NCBI RefSeq assembly: GCF_035083965.1
Contig: NC_089731.1
Coordinates: forward strand, 1,292,001 to 1,356,000
Direction of reading: 5' to 3'
Source: Branchiostoma lanceolatum
Lineage: Eukaryota > Chordata > Leptocardii > Amphioxiformes > Branchiostomatidae
Length of the DNA stretch: 64,000 nt
Both the position numbers and the translations under genes were made by a program. Below the pieces are notes generated by a model. That model saw only the letters and a list, made by a program, of their open reading frames with translations, made no database searches and was not told the origin of the DNA. This document shows, one piece after another, positions 58,901 to 64,000 of the stretch. How positions within the stretch are numbered: the stretch's first letter is position 1; the number at the start of each line of letters is the position of its first letter.

Positions 58901-61900
58901 GAAAATACCGACCGACGTTTGAGACAAGGATGCTGTGAACGTTGAAAAATTCGCAGTGGCTTTATTTTCGCGACGAAATCATGACAGCACGAATATGTGT
59001 TGTGCTACATTATCGTTTCTACCGCGAACTTAAAAAAACGCGAAAATAAATGAGTTTACAGCTATGCAAAACTATTATGGAAGTTAAGCTGTGATGGTAG
59101 AATTATGCAAATGTTTTATGCAAAATAAGGTTTGGAAAAATTGAACTTTTTAATGATAAGGACCAATGCTGTTGTACAATGTTGAATGGCAAAGTCAATT
59201 TCAGTAAGCTGGTCACCAGACTTACTGTATCATTGGTAATAGATAACAGTTATAGAATTTAATCAAATGGTAGTCGAGGGTCAAACTTAATGGCATCTTA
59301 GGAGAATTAAGTCTCCGCAAATAGTGACCACCTGTCCACACAGACTAGATTTTATATGAGTTCCCTGAGTGGTCTTCTCGGTCAGCTTTGACCGTGTATG
59401 GTTCAAACTGTGTACATGTGCATGAAAAGCTATATATCACATTGAACTGTTGTTGATAATTACTGTAATTCACTTTATTTTCACGGTGGCAATTTCACGG
59501 TGTAATGAAAATTGACATTTTCACTGAACTTCCCGGTGGCGGCAAGTGATTTACAGAACAGATGTGTAAAGGAATCACAACAACATGTTTTTCACGGTAC
59601 AAACAGTGAACATTAAGTTACAGTGAAAGAAACAAGAATCACAGTACTAACTTGGTGTCGATGATGCCGGCGTTACAGGTGAACAGGTGGGTTCTGATGC
59701 CGGAGTCTTTCATAAACCTGGTCAACACCGGCGGGAAGTTGAACCTGAAAATCAAAAACAAATCCAAAACCTTTAAAAGTGCAAGATTATACAGTTTAGG
59801 TTACTTTTTTCATTTGTATAAAGAAGTGTTTGTTTCAACCTAAAAAAAGAATTAAAACAATACTAGTAGTCTAAAATCTTTGATAAGTGCAAGATTTTAA
59901 AGCTGAGATTAACGTAATACAAAAGAAACCAAAGTACTGCTGGATAAATTCTCTAAATGAGTTGCATGATGTATGTTGTATCACGCTAACCTTCAGTGAC
60001 AGATATAATCGGGGTACGTTGTTCTCATTCGTTTACATAAGTGTTATTTTTTAGACATAGTTTGTAAAGACAACTTTCTTCTCTCAAAATGTCATTTGCG
60101 ACAATTTTTTTGCTGCTGTTGGATGTTGACATGTTTTGAAATTAAAACATAAATAATTATTCATTCCAAATATACGATTTCTTAAAATGTGAAAAAAAAT
60201 TTAAGGACTATAATTACCATTTAAACTTACACACGTGGATCAATTGATATCTATATAATATTAATCATGATAATGATGACTTGCTGCTCGACAATTATAT
60301 AAGATTACCGATACAATACATGACTATGTAAAAGAAAACTGTAAATAAAACATCTTGTTGATTCTGAAAGTCTTAATTCTGAAAGTTCAGTTTGTCAGTG
60401 TTTTTCGTACCTGATGACGAAATCAGCCTGGTTGATTTTGTCACCACACCCACTGTTGACAAGGATCCCGCTGTTTCCTACAATACTGCACTGGTTGTAA
60501 CGGGCATTGGCAAATGGCATTTCCTAGAAAGACAGAAAGAAGAAAATGCGTTATTGGCTTACTGTGATCGTTCATGCAAAGGTGTTTCATAGGATGCTGC
60601 GCGTTGTGTGTGACGTTTTGTTGTAGTAATGGTCTTTTGGTGTATTCATTTATTGGCTGTTTAGACACACAACCAGGGCTGCCCAACTAGCCTGTTGCTA
60701 TTACAAAGGGCTTAGCCCTGCTGACAAGGACAAGAGAGTACATTGAAATTTTGACATGGACAGTATAACAAGCTATAACAATATTCTAAGGACGTGTACA
60801 TCTTTTAGTTTCTGAAACTTGCAATCGGACAACCGAAGTCAAAATCGGTCAATACCTCGTCCGACATGCAAATAATGTTACCAAACCTATGCTTACTATC
60901 TAATTCTTTGGGTAGGAGGAATAAGTTTATTGATATCACAAAGCGAAAGAAGAATTCGAACAACACACCGAACAAAACAGCTGCCTTTTCTTCTGTGTCT
61001 GGACTTACCTCCGGTTGGTACTTTTGTAAACTTTCTGGGACGTAGAACGTTTTGTAATTGGAGTGTGCGAATCTGATGCTAGTGTTCGGCGGAGTGTTCT
61101 GTTGGGTCAGTACCAACAACTCCCGGGTGTGCGTGGAGTCTTCCAGCTCTCTCCTGGTAAAAAAAATGTGGCAAAAGCATAATCATCGAGTGCAAAATGA
61201 TCATTTCGAAAACTATTCTATAAGCATAACATCATCTTCAAGCAGATGTAAGGCTCTGCTTCAATCTCAGTGTTGTTATATGTTTTTTTTTTACGCGACA
61301 TTAAATTAAGTACATCTTTTAGTGTACAATCCCTTGTCTCCTACGGAAAAAGGTACTAGCACTCGCAAAAAAACATAATGTTACACACTGGTACCGAGCA
61401 GGACCCTTACATTTGCTTTGTTATAGAATATAACGTACCAACTAAGAAATAAAATGCTCTCCAAATAAAGAAAATTCACTCGCCGGAATGTTATACCGAA
61501 TCACTCGGTCTTCATCGGCTATCCAACCCAAGTGCTGTAGACACGTGATTAAGCACGTGTGACGTCAGCGCTAGGTCAAAGTTCGTTGGAAGTCTGTACC
61601 GCCCCCCGCCCCGGTTGATGACGTAACGTACCTTATTTGCTCCACAGCTTGCCGGTTGAAGGCCCATGGCCGAGATTCGATCTTGTCCAGGACGCGAAGC
61701 AGTTCCTTTGGAGGTCGGTGGGCGGCGCTGCTCTCGCCCAGGCCGCTGCCGTTGTGAAAGACGGGATCGTCCAAAATCTCCCTGACGAAGGGGTCCAACT
61801 GTAGCGCGGAGGGTGTTGTGACGCGGGCCCTGGAACACACCCGAATCAGAAATGGTACCGTCCATGGATGGGTGGAGAAAAAACGAAGACGTATATGAAT

Positions 61901-62390
61901 AGATTGGGGGAGGGGATCATACAATCATGTAAATTTCTCTTCGTCTCTCTTATGCAATGGATATGGTAAATGCAACTTGACATTTTCTTTACGTATAGGA
62001 ACGAGGACCGCATAAATTCTGTTTTTGTAGAATTCAACAGACTACGTGTATCTTTATTTGCAGCTCTTCCAGCCTTTCGCATGTATTACCATCTTTTGAA
62101 TAATACGGTACGTAAGAATTGCATAGTTCGTACGCTTCAAGGCGACCACCTGTCCAACGCGACCTACTTTCCTCGGTCCCTGTGTGGTCGCCTTGATGAA
62201 ACGATTTACATTACTTCATCATTATCTCAGAAAAGTCGTCCTAGATCTACCTTTGAGTGGCGTTTCCTGTGAGATCCTTAGTGACGTAACTGTCTTTAAG
62301 AGAGTCCGACAGACTGAAGTACGCCAACAGTCCACCGAGCACTGATACCGCCATCACGATCAGACCCTGCGATTGGCGACGACGAAACAT
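46938..62390 (-). CDS. ST8SIA-like: Alpha-2,8-sialyltransferase-like enzyme 2 (GT29, ST8SIA type)
   Basis: Eight coding exons: 62251-62390, 61632-61829, 61009-61153, 60411-60523, 59652-59744, 48392-48575, 47984-48068, 46938-47167, in frame to 395 aa. The membrane anchor is about residues 8-27 (QGLIVMAVSVLGGLLAYFSL). Motif L is CSIVGNSGILVNSGCGDKIN with ADFVIRFN, motif S SGFYVISAALSFCDRV with GFWPF, motif III YHYG, and the VS His/Glu pair HRMDREF. Intron phases match enzyme 1, except for one extra phase-0 intron splitting the block that is a single exon there. The ATG before FRRRQSQG is preceded in frame by TAG if the 5' UTR exon ending at 63621 splices to 62412. The intron 48576-59651 contains three other genes. 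It was probably produced by tandem duplication. Confidence 0.92.
47709..47798 (-). ncRNA. Solo 90-bp hammerhead-like retro-copy
   Basis: It matches the left terminal repeat of the Penelope-like element from CGCCAAAAATAATTACTC to TTTCGTCAGTGAC (motif core 47759-47792). CCTGACTTTGA flanks both sides (47698-47708, 47799-47809), an 11-bp target duplication, so this short unit inserted on its own. Confidence 0.65.
49620..51975 (+). CDS. NHL-repeat beta-propeller protein without RING or B-box
   Basis: Three exons, 49620-49728, 50637-50728, 51217-51975, give 319 aa. NFTVHRVGKQG, FVVDSGNKRIK, VAVD..., YVTDLKEKVVRKF, IAVDPLNGAVIVTDR, CVDEEGNIIVADRRNSRI and CLFYVRPG are NHL strands. They align block by block with the C-terminal half of the TRIM protein at 57072. 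No RING, B-box or coiled coil precedes it. AG at 49590 with an open frame (CDVKVTTM) allows an unseen upstream exon, so the start is provisional. An alternative acceptor exists at 51183. It could be a substrate-binding partner that lost ligase function, or half of a larger gene. It lies in the big intron of sialyltransferase 2, on the opposite strand. Confidence 0.75.
50767..50846. mobile_element. 80-bp fold-back element TAGTCTGGATGCC
   Basis: A near-perfect palindrome around a GATA-repeat loop, with ends TAGTCTGGATGCCAGAC and GTCTGGCATCCAGGCTA. The target duplication is not clean. It sits in an NHL-gene intron. Confidence 0.65.
52659..52795. mobile_element. Fold-back element GTTAATGRCCCGC
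   Basis: A palindrome of about 130 bp (arms with CCGCTTTCCTTCGGTCTATA). CTATATTAT occurs at both sides (52650-52658, 52796-52804), although the left end has six extra bases before the inverted arm. Confidence 0.55.
53676..53806. mobile_element. Fold-back element, TAATCTTCAAGCAGATC family
   Basis: A 131-bp palindrome (arms with CCAACTGGCAAA / TTTGCCAGTTGG) between GTATTTTC repeats (53668-53675, 53807-53814), an 8-bp duplication. Confidence 0.75.
53916..56467 (-). CDS. Two-helix membrane protein with Gly-rich head and Pro-rich PPxY tail
   Basis: Three exons, 55920-56467, 55074-55301, 53916-54159, give 339 aa. The N-terminus is glycine/serine-rich (GGGGFSD repeats), then a His-rich stretch (HHTSGGFGHGMHHGGHHG). 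Two hydrophobic helices follow (CPFMFAFFFVVSGFIMSVMG and IGPVFLCLGIVLCMVGCVCY), then an RRRRQEAA basic stop. The cytoplasmic tail is PPQPYP / YPPAGQPP repeats ending PPPPSYHEVTKEEKN, where PPSY is a WW-domain ligand used by Nedd4-type ubiquitin ligases. I do not recognise a named family. Shisa/TMEM-like architecture is a loose comparison. It is oriented away from the TRIM gene, 604 bp apart. The end of exon 2 is repeated downstream. Confidence 0.85.
54300..55073 (-). repeat. Tandem copies of the PPxY gene exon 2 end with its donor
   Basis: ACTCA(C/A/T)GTTGGAGGGTA (the inverse of TACCCTCCAAC and donor GTGAGT) occurs at 54568, 54692, 54816 and 54942, with the real boundary at 55068. Steps are 124, 124, 126 and 126 bp. 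Each unit also carries GCTTGGAGACGAGGAAGAAG. Two inner copies keep a GT donor (54816, 54942). The other two show GTTGAGT-like or ATGAGT changes. Confidence 0.85.
57072..58922 (+). CDS. TRIM protein: RING, B-box 2, coiled coil, NHL propeller (intronless)
   Basis: A single 616-aa frame. The RING finger is residues 20-66: Cys20-Pro-Ile-Cys23, then CLHTFCHGCLEDF and CPTCR (C3HC4), the E2-binding module of ubiquitin ligases. The B-box 2 is about 103-142 (CKVHPEKEVIFLCDHCD, CSECV, THRGHPM). A coiled coil follows to about 270. A charged linker (DIEEDEDKKQTKEDKKEG) leads to NHL repeats from about 335 to the end (CYVVDSGNMRVQ, VYVTDVQHNVVRQF, VAVDTSDGAVVVADRQ). It resembles TRIM2/3/71 but has no filamin domain. 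The start has AAGATGG context and nothing upstream in frame. Being intronless while its NHL relative has introns suggests a retro-copy origin. It lies in the large intron of sialyltransferase 2, antisense. Confidence 0.93.
   Translation: MAAREHFHIGEPEEVDLLTCPICLEAFDSDQRKPRSLQCLHTFCHGCLEDFSANKQTLECPTCRHETALPSQGVKGLPHNFWISNIVVASKPAPTASGDRKEGEICKVHPEKEVIFLCDHCDVLVCSECVASTHRGHPMTLVSDVLQQKTAEVQNVVRSCQKHAMQCVEAIETIEKVEADLDAQRGEVVAKIIEAREAVVANIDVKERALRKEVEQNHDEKSQRFADCKHRLIQVMDQLVNGIHRAGEAMEKKDIQGMMAASTSLESSLLMDTRKALATVPLSDHVSLGLKFVPSKTVFENIQLGRLKSPSDIEEDEDKKQTKEDKKEGRGHNNVPKDVDFTVHRIGKTGGKDREFKTPKGVCSTGTCCYVVDSGNMRVQALESGGLIGGLFSSSRSFSIGWSFWDLLMLRNSSWQPHDVANSNDAVYVTDVQHNVVRQFLKSGKYCGEFGRDMVAKPTYVAVDTSDGAVVVADRQGREVGVYLSSGAFYNRFSIVGAPTGVTVNKDGQIVISMEGSSNLSVYSRSGQLIRMTCTEPGVMPGRSCTDQGGNVVVVDDRQKRVLLLASRGAHARVLLCRQHGLRAPWGVAVVHDGVLVSDSELNCLFYVRRKIPTDV
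58923..59651. other. Region downstream of the TRIM gene
   Basis: It contains two AT-rich repeats with TTTATTTTCGCG / CGCGAAAATAAA inverse pairing (about 58955-59055) and a related TTTATTTTCACGG stretch (59475-59610), probable MITE remnants. No gene. Confidence 0.45.
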
Positions 62391-62529
62391 CGCCGGGCGC
62401 GCATCGTCAGGGCTGGAGCAAAGAAACGTAAGCGTTGAGTTAATCGGTATTACACAGCGTGTAGCTATGTACTGTAAACTGTAAAAGAATAGAAATTGAC
62501 CAGATATAACATTGAGCACACGCAGTGAA

Positions 62530-62665
62530 GAATCCACCACACTTATCAATTAGAGTACGGGTCCTTCCCGGTGTGAGTGGATCAAACCTTACAGTCTGGT
62601 CTTACGCAGTTTAGTAGAGCTTACTGTAAAAAAACTGGTTCGTTACGCCTTGAGGCGGCTTATCG
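62530..62665 (+). repeat. SINE-like dispersed repeat, copy 4
   Basis: CCACCACACTTATCAATTAG, GGGTCCTTCCCGGTGTGAGT and GGTTCGTTACGCCTTGAGGC match the other copies. It lies in the 5' UTR intron of sialyltransferase 2. Confidence 0.55.
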
Positions 62666-62939
62666 GCGACCGGAAACGAACAAAACAAAAGCGACAGCAA
62701 ATGGACCGTGACCCAGCTAACGAGAAAGCGCAAGCGCTGTTTACGTTTCAATATCGCTAACTTTTCCCTGACGATCACACACACAGCTGACTGCTTGGAC
62801 CGAAAATGAAACCAAAAAAAACACCTTTTCGTCGGAATTGGGACTTCAACTCCCAAACCGTGTTTTTCACCGCCAACTACAGTAAACACTACTAACATAC
62901 AGATAAACTCTACCACTGGATAAATCACGGATATTTCCG

Positions 62940-62973
62940 GACGTTTCGAGTAAAATCCATCACTCTTCTTCAG
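62940..62973 (-). ncRNA. Hammerhead-like motif, solo
   Basis: The minus strand has CTGAAGA, a GAGT...ACTC stem, then GAAACGTCCGG. It is closely similar to the motif at 14793, including upstream TTCCGG and downstream CAGCGTCACT on the plus strand. Confidence 0.4.
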
Positions 62974-63620
62974 CGTCACTAAAATGAACTAGCAGAACTA
63001 ACCAACACTTATTTACAATAACTAGAACAACCGGTACGTTTTACATGGCAAAATTACACAGTCATGCATAAGCGGCATTGAAATGTAAAACGAGTTAGGA
63101 TAGTTTCTATGGTAAGACAACAGTTAACACTATGTTCCATTGCTCTTGCCTTGCGAAGTGATCATTTACCGCAACCGTCGGGATCAAACTGACCCATTTA
63201 CGAATGAAGTCAGTTGTTTACCTTGCATTAAGCAACTTTGCACGCTAAATCCGGAGAGTATCCATTACATGGTTACAGCAAACCCTGGCATGTCTCTTGT
63301 ATACCGAATCTATTGCATGCTGTACACGACTCATACAATTCATTGTACTCGTATGCTGTACACGATTCATACAAATGTAAATAAAACACGTATGCTAGCT
63401 ATGGACTTTGCCTTTACGTCAATCTTTTTGAGTTCAGGTTTCAACCACCCCAATATACATGTATGTTTCGTGCGTCCTACATTCGAGGCCAAAATTGCCC
63501 ATTTGCAACACAACATTACACAAGCAGCACAACACACGCATCTAGCTCCGAGTCGTCCCTGTTTTTGTAAGAAACTTACCTTACCATCGCAGAAATAATC
63601 TTGAGAAAGATCGGACTTAC

Positions 63621-63790
63621 CTGTCCTATCTCTAGCAACACCGTCGCTAGGCAATGTTCCAGCGTTGCTAGGTGACGCGTCCTTCAGTAACGTTGCTAGG
63701 TAAGGCGAATTTCCACCTGTAAGCCGCAGTGACCCGGGCAGGCGGTCACTATGCGTGTGACGTCACGGTAGGGTGACCAAAAGCGGCCGG
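63621..63790 (-). promoter_or_regulatory. Probable 5' UTR exon and promoter of sialyltransferase 2
   Basis: The donor AGGACAG/GTAAGT at 63621 could pair with the acceptor before 62412. The sequence to the right is CpG-rich (GACGTCACGGTAGGGTGACC, GCGATCGCCCGGG), with GCAACACCGTCGCTAGG and GTTGCTAGGTGACGCG words repeated three times that resemble X-box/RFX half-sites (GTTGCTAGG). The transcription start was not determined. Confidence 0.45.
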
Positions 63791-63826
63791 GTGAGTTCGG
63801 CGGCGATCGCCCGGGGTTCTTAATCG

Positions 63827-64000
63827 TAATCTCCAAGCAGATGTAGGGGGGCAACTAGTTCTACGCGTGTTTGCGTTTTGTACGTTTTCTGGTCGCTCCC
63901 TTCTTAAACTCCTAGAAATGCCGCGAAAACACGCGTTGGTAAGTCGGACTCGACATCATGGTGTCGATTAATTACTTAATGAGGGTCTGCATGGGGGACC
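63827..64000. mobile_element. Left end of a TAATCTCCAAGCAGAT fold-back element
   Basis: TAATCTCCAAGCAGATGTAG matches the family terminus. The partner end lies beyond the window. Confidence 0.5.

Noticed and set aside
1-64000. CRISPR arrays, bacterial operons, phage or viral genes
   Set aside because: None seen; all coding structure is spliced and animal-like, and tandem repeats have no uniform spacers.

Overview
This window looks like genomic DNA from a cephalochordate, probably an amphioxus (Branchiostoma). Genes are split into many short exons with GT-AG introns, the proteins are chordate-like, and roughly half of the non-coding DNA is fold-back elements, SINE-like repeats, LINE tails and minisatellites. 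The organism is an inference. The exon models are read directly from reading frame, splice sites and family resemblance.

Layout. 102-1657 (+): last three coding exons of an unidentified gene. 3116-7301 (-): complete nine-exon BCAS2/SPF27, a splicing factor. 7302-7592: a 291-bp shared promoter with CCAAT boxes. 7593-12947 (+): complete six-exon AKR1-type aldo-keto reductase. 12948-18388: repeat-rich gap between convergent genes. 18389-35287 (-): complete eight-exon PRXL2B (prostamide/prostaglandin F synthase type), whose 10.6-kb third intron contains a three-exon C-type lectin gene (25631-28768, same strand) and a broken Penelope-like retroelement (29278-31339). 36330-41441 (-): complete seven-exon alpha-2,8-type sialyltransferase. 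46938-62390 (-): a paralogous eight-exon sialyltransferase. Its 11-kb intron holds three more genes: an NHL beta-propeller gene (+), a two-helix membrane protein with a proline-rich PPxY tail (-), and an intronless RING/B-box/NHL TRIM gene (+).

Three patterns stand out. First, in at least five genes (aldo-keto reductase, PRXL2B, both sialyltransferases, the PPxY protein), and probably also BCAS2, the 3' end of an exon together with the sequence just after it (usually the splice donor) has been copied downstream once or several times. Two of these arrays have an identical 126-bp period. Second, several fold-back element families, most with termini TA..CT, sit between 8-9 bp target-site duplications, and one has a paralogous empty site in this window. 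Third, a 33-34 nt hairpin motif with hammerhead-ribozyme-like core sequences recurs at six places, twice in the terminal repeats of the Penelope-like element and once as a 90-bp solo copy with its own target duplication.

The genes do not form one pathway. The two sialyltransferases are a tandem paralogous pair, the NHL gene and the TRIM gene share a homologous propeller, and BCAS2 and the reductase probably share a promoter.
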